NCBI GenBank assembly: GCA_903819565.1
Contig: CAIJDY010000137.1
Location: forward strand, 1-37,601
DNA: 37,601 nucleotides
Direction: 5' to 3'
From: Candidatus Omnitrophota bacterium
GTDB taxonomy: Bacteria > Omnitrophota > Omnitrophia > Omnitrophales > Aquincolibacteriaceae
Within the stretch, counting starts at the first letter, position 1. Every line of letters starts with the position of its first letter. A program made the position numbers and the translations under genes. The notes under the pieces were generated by a model that was not told the origin of the DNA, searched no databases, and saw only the letters and a list, made by a program, of their open reading frames with translations. This document shows, in pieces, positions 1 through 8,375 of the stretch.

Positions 1-62
1 AAGAAAGAACCTTCGGAGGCAGTTCCATGCCAAGCACGCTCCGGTGCTGTAGAGAGTGCAGG

Positions 63-123
63 AGTTCGTCACAGGATCATCCCCGATGATCAGGGGCGGA
101 GCCTTTTCTGTTGACGAACTTTT
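63..123 (+). other. Nested inverted repeat / structured RNA candidate ending in a short T run
   Basis: Outer arms AGTTCGTCA (63-71) and TGACGAACT (112-120) are complementary. Inner hairpin GATCATC-CCC-GATGATC (75-91). Followed by TTT. Confidence 0.4.
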
Positions 124-174
124 AGATAGACGGGGTTGGATTGGGCCCTCGAACAATAATAAGGCGTACAAATA

Positions 175-211
175 AAAAGGGACAGGCAGTTGCTTAATGC
201 CTGTCCCTTTT
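175..211. terminator. Perfect 14-bp inverted repeat with A-tract/T-tract flanks; bidirectional terminator-like or REP-like hairpin
   Basis: AAAAGGGACAGGCA (175-188), 9-nt loop, TGCCTGTCCCTTTT (198-211). Lies downstream of the minus-strand 109-aa ORF. Confidence 0.6.
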
Positions 212-276
212 CAAAGTATTTCAACCCCATGTCCACCTCGAAGGTGGACGCGGGTCAGGTTCCTCGACTGCTGCGC

Positions 277-606
277 TTATTTCTTTTCGTTCGTTTCCTT
301 CTTCTCGAGTCCTGTCGCGGCGTCTTTGCCGAGCTTCGCGGTGGGCTTCACGATCTCGCCCGTTTGTTCCACGACCGTCTTACTGATGTCCACGACAGCG
401 GTCCCGGTATTGAGGACCGTGTTACCGATCGCCTTGCCTGTCGCCACGGTTCCTTTTCCGATGCCTTCACCCGCCTTCTTGGAAGCATCAACGATCTTCT
501 CGCCGGCTTCTTTCGCGGTCTGCTGTTCCGCCATCACGGCGCCACAGGAAAAACTAAAGATCAAGGCCACTGCCAACAACATGCTCAAAAACTTAACCAT
601 TTGCAC
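277..606 (-). CDS. Small secreted protein (109 aa) with N-terminal signal peptide and Ala/Lys/Gly/Thr-rich repetitive body
   Basis: MQMVKFLSMLLAVALIFSFSCGAVMAEQQ is a typical signal peptide, followed by a low-complexity, helix-prone mature region. Confidence 0.65.
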   Translation of the reverse strand: MQMVKFLSMLLAVALIFSFSCGAVMAEQQTAKEAGEKIVDASKKAGEGIGKGTVATGKAIGNTVLNTGTAVVDISKTVVEQTGEIVKPTAKLGKDAATGLEKKETNEKK

Positions 607-809
607 TTCCTCCTTGGGTTTTTACTTTTCGAGGGATACGGCTGGGCAGGACGGGAAAAAGTCCTGTTGTTGAAGCCCGCTACCGCTCATCCATTCGTTA
701 CTTGCCGGATATGATAACCGCAAAGGGACAATATGGAAAGGAAAGAACAAGGGGGCCGCTGAGGGCGTCCCTAGACCTCCAGTCAACCCAAAGGCTGGAC
801 CGGGGCCTG

Positions 810-1589
810 CTACTTCTTTTCTTTTGCCTCAATCTCACATTTGCGGATCGCGGCAATGATCGCATCGTCATTTTCAGGCCGGCCGATGTATTGATCCGCT
901 CCGTCCGCGAGGCACTTTTCCCGATAGTCCATGCCTGAATAGGTGTAACCAATGACCGGAACCTTCGGGGATGGCGTTCCCGCGTCAGCCTTAGGAGCAA
1001 GCTTTTCCTTAATGGTCCGAATGAAACGGGGGCTCGCCTTTTCCGCCATCGCGTATTCCACGACCACGAAATCGGGCCGGTTCCCCGCGGCTAGTTCCCG
1101 CTCAAAGGCCGCTAGGTCAACGGTAAAGGCCACGCGGTACCGTTCCCTGCGGAGAGCTTCGGCGACCTTGGAAACGCGGGAAAGCCCTTCGCTGTCCACG
1201 AGGAAAACCGTTTTTTCCTTCTTCTTGCTAAAGATCGTTTCAACCTCTTTTAATAGTCTCGAGATCATGAAGGGCTTCGTAAGAAATCCCTCCGCCTCCA
1301 GCTCCCTGAAAAGGGGTTCCAGCTCCCCACGCGCCGTAATGACCAGAACGGGAAGTTTGGCCCGGCCGTGGGCGGTGGAGATTTCGCGGTAAAACTGCAG
1401 TCCGTCCATGTGGGGCATGTTCACGTCCATGATCACGAGGTCGGGACGCAAGTTACCGACGATCTTGAGACCCGCTTCACCGTCGCAGGCGGTCAATACG
1501 TGATAGCCCGCCTCCCCGAGGAACTGCCTCAGAATCTCCACGTACTCGGGCTCATCATCCATGACCAGGATGGTTTTTGTTTCTTTCAT
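810..1589 (-). CDS. Dual receiver-domain response regulator (REC-pseudoREC), no output domain
   Basis: REC1: ILVMDDEPEY, LVIMDVNMPHMDG, VLVITARG, FLTKPF. REC2 repeats the fold (TVFLVDSEG, FVVVEYAMA, VPVIGYTYSG, YIGRPE) with altered key residues. Confidence 0.85.
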   Translation of the reverse strand: MKETKTILVMDDEPEYVEILRQFLGEAGYHVLTACDGEAGLKIVGNLRPDLVIMDVNMPHMDGLQFYREISTAHGRAKLPVLVITARGELEPLFRELEAEGFLTKPFMISRLLKEVETIFSKKKEKTVFLVDSEGLSRVSKVAEALRRERYRVAFTVDLAAFERELAAGNRPDFVVVEYAMAEKASPRFIRTIKEKLAPKADAGTPSPKVPVIGYTYSGMDYREKCLADGADQYIGRPENDDAIIAAIRKCEIEAKEKK

Positions 1590-1888
1590 CGCTATTGGGA
1601 CCCCTCCTTATTAAGAATAGTGAGGAATTGCTCCTTTTCCTATCGGCAAAAACAACATTTAGTTAAGGATGGGGGACCTGTTTCCAGTAATGTAAGCTAA
1701 GTATCGGACAACAGATCCCGAAGCTATAAAAGATCGCAACTCTATTAGTTTAAATGACTTGTAACTTTACGTCCCCAATAAATTCCAAGACAAGGGCTTT
1801 GCCGTTTGCTTTTTTGCAAATGCGGGGGTATACTTTTTTAGGAACTTCAAAAAGTCCTTTTTTCGTCGATGGCGGTGTTGTCTTCAAC

Positions 1889-1911
1889 GCTCTTCTGGAT
1901 CGCAGAAGAGC
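1889..1911 (+). other. 8-bp perfect hairpin in the leader of the plus-strand response regulator
   Basis: GCTCTTCT (1889-1896), loop GGATCGC, AGAAGAGC (1904-1911), about 25 nt before the proposed ATG at 1937. Confidence 0.4.
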
Positions 1912-1936
1912 CGGTTTTGAAAAGAAAGACGGAAAT

Positions 1937-2398
1937 ATGACGACCAGCGCAGCAAATGACGTCCCTTACGATGTGGGTCAGAAGGACCTTACCGCCACAC
2001 ACCACTCTCCGGCCCGAAAAAAAAGGGTCCTAATCATCGAGGATGAAGATAGTGCCAGCAAATTCCTCACGCTCCGCTTGACGAAGTTGGGCTTCGACGT
2101 TTCCGCCGCTGCCGACGGAATGACCGGTCTCCAGGAAGTTATGGCCACCCTCCCGGACCTTGTGATCCTGGACCTCATGCTTCCAAAATTGCCCGGAGAA
2201 GAGATCTGCAAGGCGATCCGCGAAAGTTTTGACGACCAGGTCGCAAAAATTCCTGTCATCATGCTTACAGGCAAAGATTCCGTGGTCGACAAAGTCCTCG
2301 GAAAAGTTATCGGCGCCGACGCCTATCTTACAAAACCTTATGACTTCAGCGATCTTCTGGTCGCGATTAGACGTATTATTCCGGAGGTTCCATCATAA
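1937..2398 (+). CDS. Single-domain response regulator (receiver)
   Basis: RVLIIEDEDSASKFL, LVILDLMLPKLPG, VIMLTGKD, YLTKPYD. ATG at 1937 (MTTSAAND) is preferred over the longer ORF from 1754. Confidence 0.85.
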   Translation: MTTSAANDVPYDVGQKDLTATHHSPARKKRVLIIEDEDSASKFLTLRLTKLGFDVSAAADGMTGLQEVMATLPDLVILDLMLPKLPGEEICKAIRESFDDQVAKIPVIMLTGKDSVVDKVLGKVIGADAYLTKPYDFSDLLVAIRRIIPEVPS

Positions 2399-2442
2399 TG
2401 TAACCGGGAAGAACTCCCGGAACTAACAAGGGACGTGGGCTC

Positions 2443-4125
2443 GTGGAAGATGAAAAGTTCCGACAACCCAGGCTAAAGATCCTGCTCGTCGAGGATGATG
2501 CGGAATTCGCCGCAGTCCTGAGAATACGCTTGGGGAAGGAAACGAATCCCCCGCTTGGAATCACCTGCGCTCCCGACCTTCAACAAGCTCTCGAACTCCT
2601 TAACTCACAACGGTTTGACCTGATCCTCCTGGACCTCATGCTCCCCGATTCGAGCGGGATCCAGACCTTCCTGAAGATCCACGCGCAGGTCCGGCACATC
2701 CCTGTAGTGATCCTCACCGGACTGGACAGCGACAACCTCGCCATTGACGCCGTCCGAAAAGGGGCCGAGGACTATCTCGTCAAAGCGGATATCAACACAC
2801 GTCTTCTGCTCCGGATCGTGCACCACGCTATCGACCGCCACCGCATTAAGGAAAAACTCGCGTCGGTCACGGGTCGTCTCCGGGAAACGAACCTGCTCCT
2901 TGAGAAAATGTCGCTCTTGGACCCTCTGACGGAACTCTATAACCGCCAGGGATTCCAGCAGGTCCTGTGCCGGGAGCTCCAGCTTGCTTCGCGCGGAGAC
3001 GGCCAACTCATGGCGGTCGTGATGGACATCGATGACTTCAAGAAGATCAATGATTCCATGGGCCATCCGGTCGGCGACATCCTTTTAAAGGAAGTGGCCA
3101 AAAAGATCCGGGATTCCCTGCGGGTAACGGACTATGTTGCGCGGATCGGGGGGGATGAGTTTGTCCTCCTCCTGCCCAAAACCACTCTGGGAGAGGCCGT
3201 CCAGCTCGCCGAACGTCTGCGGATCGCCGTTTCAAACACGACGATCACCCTTTCAGAGAAAGAAATGATCCGGATCACCGCCAGCCTAGGCCTCATCCCG
3301 GTCCCGGCGAAAACCTCTTCGGTCGACGAACTATTGGCCGTGGCGGATCCGCTTTTAAGACGCAGCAAGGAGAAGGGCAAGAACCGCGTCTCCTTTGAAG
3401 ACCCCGAGGGCCGTGCCCGTCTTCTATCCACCTCGCATGTAACGGACCTGCTCCGGAACGGGAATAATTTTTTCGCGCTCAAGCAGCCCATTTTCCAGCT
3501 TGCGGAACGGAGCGTCATCGGTTATGAGTTCCTTTCCCGTCTCAACCAGGAAACTTTCTATACGCCGGACGAATTTTTCCGGATCGCGCTGGAAAACAAC
3601 ATGCTGACGCTTGTCGACCATCACTGTTTCCGCTCCTGCGCCTCCAAGGCCGGTGAGCTTGCACCCGAAATGCGCCGCCACATCAACCTGTTCCCCGCCA
3701 CCATCATCGATCTTCCGGCCGAAGAGCTGGTCGACAAGCTCGCGGCGAACTGCCCCGCGAGCAATTATTGTTTTGAAATCAGCGAGCAGCAGATCCTGGG
3801 AGACTCTTCCTCGATGATCGGCCCTGTGCAAGCCTTCAAGAATTACGGGATCACGATCGCGGTCGACGATGTCGGTTTCGGCAATACTTGCCTGGAAAGC
3901 CTTATCCTGCTGGAGCCGGACGTCATCAAAATGGATAAGAAATACGTCCGCGGCATCGCGCAAAGCTCGCAAGTAGAACGCTCTTTCCGCCGCGTCCTCA
4001 AGATCGCGGAAGACCTGAACGCGGAGGTCATCGCCGAAGGCATCGAGTCGGAGGAGGATCTCGTCCGCCTGAGGGACCTTGGCGTAAAATACGGCCAGGG
4101 ATTCCACCTGGGGATGCCGGCCTAA
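2443..4125 (+). CDS. REC-GGDEF-EAL response regulator (c-di-GMP turnover)
   Basis: REC: LLVEDD, LILLDLMLPDSSG. Intact GGDEF (RIGGDEFVLLLP) with upstream RVTD I-site. EAL-type: YEFLSR, INLFP, FEISEQ, AVDDVGFG, IKMDKKYV, VIAEGIES. Confidence 0.9.
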   Translation: MEDEKFRQPRLKILLVEDDAEFAAVLRIRLGKETNPPLGITCAPDLQQALELLNSQRFDLILLDLMLPDSSGIQTFLKIHAQVRHIPVVILTGLDSDNLAIDAVRKGAEDYLVKADINTRLLLRIVHHAIDRHRIKEKLASVTGRLRETNLLLEKMSLLDPLTELYNRQGFQQVLCRELQLASRGDGQLMAVVMDIDDFKKINDSMGHPVGDILLKEVAKKIRDSLRVTDYVARIGGDEFVLLLPKTTLGEAVQLAERLRIAVSNTTITLSEKEMIRITASLGLIPVPAKTSSVDELLAVADPLLRRSKEKGKNRVSFEDPEGRARLLSTSHVTDLLRNGNNFFALKQPIFQLAERSVIGYEFLSRLNQETFYTPDEFFRIALENNMLTLVDHHCFRSCASKAGELAPEMRRHINLFPATIIDLPAEELVDKLAANCPASNYCFEISEQQILGDSSSMIGPVQAFKNYGITIAVDDVGFGNTCLESLILLEPDVIKMDKKYVRGIAQSSQVERSFRRVLKIAEDLNAEVIAEGIESEEDLVRLRDLGVKYGQGFHLGMPA

Positions 4126-4129
4126 GCGC

Positions 4130-6412
4130 ATGGAAAAACCTTTCGAAGAAGTTTCCGGAAGGAAAAAGCGGCCGGACCCCGTCATCTTCATCACGAACCT
4201 CCGGCTGGCGCTGACACTCGCGTTCCTGGGGCTCTTCACCCTGGCGAACTTCCTGCTCCAAAATCACCAGGTCAACCTCACCAAAAAAAACATCGCAACG
4301 ATCGCTTTCTTTGAGAACCAGCACCGGCTGACCCAGCAAATCATGTTTTTCACGTCCCTTTACGCCCAGTCCATCGCCGTCCAGGAAAGAAAGGCCTTGC
4401 GGGAAAGCATTCATGACGACTTGTCGGGGCTTCTCGTTTTTGACGAAACAAGCGGCGGCGAAAACCTCTCATCCTCCAAACTTTCCGCGCCGATCGCCTC
4501 GAGGGTCCAGCGTCTTTATCTTAACGCTCAGGCCCCTCTGAACAAGACCGTCCAGGAATATATCGCGTCCATCAAGTCCTTCATGATGAGCGAACCGATC
4601 CGCGTAAGCTCCGAAAATCCGCAGCTCAAAGACCTGCAAAAGCAAAGCGCCCGGCTGATCACGATCTTTCAGGAGGCGGTCCGGGCCTATCAGGAGAAAA
4701 ACCAGAACCGTGTCGATTCGCTCCAGAGGCTTGGCATGGCGCTTTTCGCGATGACTCTTTTCTGCCTCGTCCTGATCGGCCTTTTTATTTTTCTGCCAGC
4801 GTCCCGGAAGATCGCGACCTCCCTGGGACAGCTCAAGACAACGAACGAGGAACTGGAGAAGATCGTCACCGAAAGAACGGACGCCCTCAGGCAAAACGCC
4901 CTGCAGCTTGCAGACTCCAACGAAAAACTCCGCCAGCAGATCGAGGAACGCCTCCGGGCCGAGCAGGAAGTCCGTAAAACCAACACCTTTTTGGACTCCA
5001 TCATCGAAAATATCCCCAACATGATCTTTATCAAGGACGCGGAGGAGCTTCGTTTCGTCCTTTTTAACCGCGCGGGAGAAGAACTTCTCGGCCGGAATCG
5101 GGATGAGATGCTCGGAAAGAACGACTATGATTTCTTCCCGCGGGAGGAGGCTGATTTTTTCACCGAGAAGGACCGGGACACCCTCCGGAAAAACGAGCTT
5201 CTGAACATTCCCGAGGAACCCATTCACACCCGCAAGCGCGGCATGCGCTTTCTTCATACCAAAAAGATCCCGGTCATGGGCCCCGACGGGGCGCCTTCTT
5301 ACCTGCTCGGGATCTCGGAAGACATTACGGAACAGCTTTTCGCAGAACAAAAGATGCGGGAACTTTCCATGGCGATGGAAAACGCCCTGGACGGCGTCGC
5401 GCGTCTCGACCTGAACATGAAATTCCTGAGCGTGAACAAGGCTTACGCCGTCATGCTGGGCTACTCCCAGGATGAGCTCGTGGGTCTTAATTCCATCGCC
5501 ACGGTCTGCCCCGAAGATCACGACAAGATCCGCGACGCGCTGAATGAGGTAGACCTGAAGGGAAAAGCCGAGACAGAAGTCAAGGCCATCAAAAAGGACG
5601 GCTCGATCTTTCACCAGTACGCAGTCTTTGTCCGGGTCCTGGATAAGGACAGAGAACCCGAAGGTCTTTATTTCTTTACGCGGGACGTCTCCGAGCAGAA
5701 ATATAAAGAATCGCTCGAGATCAAGGCCGACCTCATTCAGATGGTATCGCACGAACTGCGCACGCCGATCCATTCCGTGAGAGAGGGGATCAATATCGTG
5801 CTGGAAGGCCTCACCGGGGAACTGAACGAGGAACAAAAGGAGGTGCTGAACATCTCCAAACGCTGCGTCGACCGGCTGGTCCGCCTGATCAACGACGTGC
5901 TGACCTTTCATAAGTTCGAAGCCGGCGTCGTCGTTTTCAACTTTCAAAAAAACGACCTCAACAAACTGCTCCAGGAAACGGCAGAAGCGATGCGACCCCT
6001 AATCAAGACCAAGGAGCTGTCCCTTGAACTGGAGCTCCGGAAGGATCTGCCGGAAATTGAAATGGACCGGGACAAGATCGCCCAGGTCCTCACGAATTTC
6101 CTTCAAAATGCCGTCAAATTCACGGACCGCGGAGGGATCACCCTCGTTTCATCTCTTTGCGGCGAGGGCGTCAGGGTCTCGGTCAAAGATACCGGCGTCG
6201 GAGTGCAACAGGCCGACCAGCCAAAGCTTTTCAGGAAGTTCGGACAGCTCGAGTCGGCGAAACTGATCGCGCCGGGAGGGACCGGCCTGGGTCTCGCGAT
6301 CTCCAAAAAGATCATCGACCAACACCATGGCACAATCGCGTTGGAATCCGTTTACAAGAAAGGCAGCGTCTTCTCGTTCACGCTACCTCTAACACAGGCC
6401 CGCCCGTCCTAA
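4130..6412 (+). CDS. Membrane sensor histidine kinase with PilJ/nitrate-sensor-like extracytoplasmic region, two PAS domains, HisKA-HATPase
   Basis: TM segment LALTLAFLGLFTLANFLL; sensor region with ENQHRLTQQIMFFTSLYAQ; second TM; PAS modules; H-box MVSHELRTPIHSV; N-box LTNFLQNAVKF; G-boxes DTGVGV and GGTGLGLAIS. Confidence 0.88.
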   Translation: MEKPFEEVSGRKKRPDPVIFITNLRLALTLAFLGLFTLANFLLQNHQVNLTKKNIATIAFFENQHRLTQQIMFFTSLYAQSIAVQERKALRESIHDDLSGLLVFDETSGGENLSSSKLSAPIASRVQRLYLNAQAPLNKTVQEYIASIKSFMMSEPIRVSSENPQLKDLQKQSARLITIFQEAVRAYQEKNQNRVDSLQRLGMALFAMTLFCLVLIGLFIFLPASRKIATSLGQLKTTNEELEKIVTERTDALRQNALQLADSNEKLRQQIEERLRAEQEVRKTNTFLDSIIENIPNMIFIKDAEELRFVLFNRAGEELLGRNRDEMLGKNDYDFFPREEADFFTEKDRDTLRKNELLNIPEEPIHTRKRGMRFLHTKKIPVMGPDGAPSYLLGISEDITEQLFAEQKMRELSMAMENALDGVARLDLNMKFLSVNKAYAVMLGYSQDELVGLNSIATVCPEDHDKIRDALNEVDLKGKAETEVKAIKKDGSIFHQYAVFVRVLDKDREPEGLYFFTRDVSEQKYKESLEIKADLIQMVSHELRTPIHSVREGINIVLEGLTGELNEEQKEVLNISKRCVDRLVRLINDVLTFHKFEAGVVVFNFQKNDLNKLLQETAEAMRPLIKTKELSLELELRKDLPEIEMDRDKIAQVLTNFLQNAVKFTDRGGITLVSSLCGEGVRVSVKDTGVGVQQADQPKLFRKFGQLESAKLIAPGGTGLGLAISKKIIDQHHGTIALESVYKKGSVFSFTLPLTQARPS

Positions 6413-6435
6413 GAGCCCCTAATATAACGAGCTTC

Positions 6436-6650
6436 TGTCATCCCCACGCCACCGCATTTTGCGGGGTCCCGCCCGAAGGCGGAAAAAGCGAAGATCCGGA
6501 AAATGGATTCCAGCACTGAACGACCGATTAAATTTATCGAAAATTTAGTGCGGCACTTGCTTTCAATATGGAAGCCAGTGTCGATAAAAACATTTCCGCC
6601 AGACGGCGTCGGCGGATCCGTCCAGCGCCTTGTGGCGGACGGGAATGACA
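6436..6650. repeat. Intergenic palindromic repeat element with imperfect terminal inverted repeats
   Basis: TGTCATCCCC (6436-6445) pairs with GGGAATGACA (6641-6650), 9/10. Interior carries ATGGATTCCAG and the palindrome TAAATTT-ATCGA-AAATTTA. Confidence 0.45.
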
Positions 6651-6722
6651 TTTTGTTGGAAATTCCAATTTCCTAAGAAAAAATCCCGGGGATTAAAAAA
6701 GGAGAGTTTTGTTGCGTCCGAA

Positions 6723-8363
6723 TCAATCCGCGTGACGGATCCCCTGGACGCCGGCGGCATTCAGGCGGACCGTCACCGGAGGATTTTCTTTTTGCGAGGA
6801 GGAACGCAGGGCCCGGATCGAAAGTTGTATCACGGAATTCTCCGACAGCCACTTGGGCTGGAGCTTTACCTCGGACCCGGCTGTTTCCAGATCTGCGATC
6901 TTTTTGTTCCCCGCGCTCACTTCCACGCGGTAAACGGTCCCTTCCCGGGGAACAAATCCGTAAACGACCGCCAGATCCTTGAAAGACAGGACCCCTCCCA
7001 AAAAAGCGAATTGGTCCAGCGGACTGACCCTGGAAAACCAGTACTTCGCGATCATGTCCCGGCGTTCGCTCAAGGTCTTCACGATATAGTCTTCATCGTC
7101 GGGGCGGCTGTATTTCCCGGCCTTGACCATAGCACGGATATCCTCGTCCGAAAAACTCATCATGATCTTGGCGGCCCAAAAACCGTCCGCCCGCGTGATC
7201 ACCCGGAAAGCTTCGTAAGGGAGCAGATCTTTGAACTTCGCGGGATCAAAAAGGTCGTTACTGAAATAGCCGACCGCGGGCGAATATATTTTTTCTCCCG
7301 CGAGGCGCCATTTTTTCTGCCAGGGCTTCTCCCAAAAACCGAGGCCCAGGATCGCCTTGATGCTCTCTCCGTAATCCACCATATGTTCATACCCGAACAT
7401 CGGCTCTTTCGGCCCGTCCGTCGCCGCTCCGAGGGAATTCGTGAAGTCCGTCAGGTAATGTTTGAGAACGGTCCGGCCGTTCTCGGTCACCGCCATATCC
7501 AGCGTATTGCTTTCGAGCATTTCGTGATGGTTCAGCCACGCCGCAAAAACTCCCAGCGCACGGATCTCCCGAAGATCGCGATGGTTCACGATGTCCTGGG
7601 GATTGTTTTTCCCGCGGCCTAAAAAGCTGAATTTTCCCGCCTCCGTCCCTGCCGGGACCTTGGTGGCGGACGCCCGGTAAACCCCGTTCGGCAGCGGCAC
7701 GAACAACAGGTACTCCTGCAGGATCTTTTGGGTCAATTTTTTAACGAAGCCCGTGTTGTCGATCGTAATGGCGTCCGGGGCGGCCATAAGTTGGTCCGCG
7801 GCGAACGACAGGATCGTCGCCTGCGGGACGTTGTATCCGAGCGCGTAGTAAAAGCGGTTACCGATCACTTCCGCCGCAGTATTGAGTTCCGACGCTCCCT
7901 GCGCGTCAAACCGGAGGATGTATTTGTCTTTCTTGACGTCTTCCACGAGGAACCCGTAATGCGCGCCCTGCTGCTCCGCTCCCTGCACACTCAGCGGCTT
8001 GCTGAGGTCCGGTCCGTCGGCAACAAAGGCGCCTTTTTCAAGATCGGCCGCGGAAAGTTTTTGCCGGGCGTGACGGTTCGTGAAAAAAGGAGAATCCGGA
8101 ACTTCATCAAAAATGTTGGTGCTGGCGGACGGGATGGTTTTGCCGGTGATCTTGCGGCCCCACCGCCCCAGATCGAGCTGGTTCATGGCTTCGCCGTAGG
8201 CCGACTGATCGAACGCGTCCTTATAAAGCGTGACCTCGCCTTCACCCATTCTTTCCGTTTCCCCCGCGAAAGATACCACGCCGGCGGCGGCTAGCCCGAT
8301 CACAAGACCGAGGACGGCTCGAAGCGTTAAACTGCTTATTTTTTTCATGGTTTCTCTCGTCAT
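6723..8363 (-). CDS. Secreted protein of unknown function with atypical-kinase-fold-like motifs (HipA/FAM20/CotH-type resemblance)
   Basis: Signal peptide. KYILRFDAQGASELNTAAEVIGNRFYYALGYNVPQ, then REIRALGVFAAWLNHHEMLESNTLDMAV and VLKHYLTDFTNSLGA, in the order seen in kinase-like folds (Lys strand, helix Glu, N/D catalytic loop, D-F/G-like). Confidence 0.6.
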   Translation of the reverse strand: MTRETMKKISSLTLRAVLGLVIGLAAAGVVSFAGETERMGEGEVTLYKDAFDQSAYGEAMNQLDLGRWGRKITGKTIPSASTNIFDEVPDSPFFTNRHARQKLSAADLEKGAFVADGPDLSKPLSVQGAEQQGAHYGFLVEDVKKDKYILRFDAQGASELNTAAEVIGNRFYYALGYNVPQATILSFAADQLMAAPDAITIDNTGFVKKLTQKILQEYLLFVPLPNGVYRASATKVPAGTEAGKFSFLGRGKNNPQDIVNHRDLREIRALGVFAAWLNHHEMLESNTLDMAVTENGRTVLKHYLTDFTNSLGAATDGPKEPMFGYEHMVDYGESIKAILGLGFWEKPWQKKWRLAGEKIYSPAVGYFSNDLFDPAKFKDLLPYEAFRVITRADGFWAAKIMMSFSDEDIRAMVKAGKYSRPDDEDYIVKTLSERRDMIAKYWFSRVSPLDQFAFLGGVLSFKDLAVVYGFVPREGTVYRVEVSAGNKKIADLETAGSEVKLQPKWLSENSVIQLSIRALRSSSQKENPPVTVRLNAAGVQGIRHAD

Positions 8364-8375
8364 CGCGTTGGTACC

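Noticed and set aside
4469-5947. 492-aa minus-strand ORF opposite the histidine kinase
   Set aside because: Antisense shadow ORF; the plus-strand frame has all kinase motifs.
6630-7622. 330-aa plus-strand ORF opposite the secreted kinase-like protein
   Set aside because: The minus strand shows a signal peptide and coherent motifs; the plus ORF does not.
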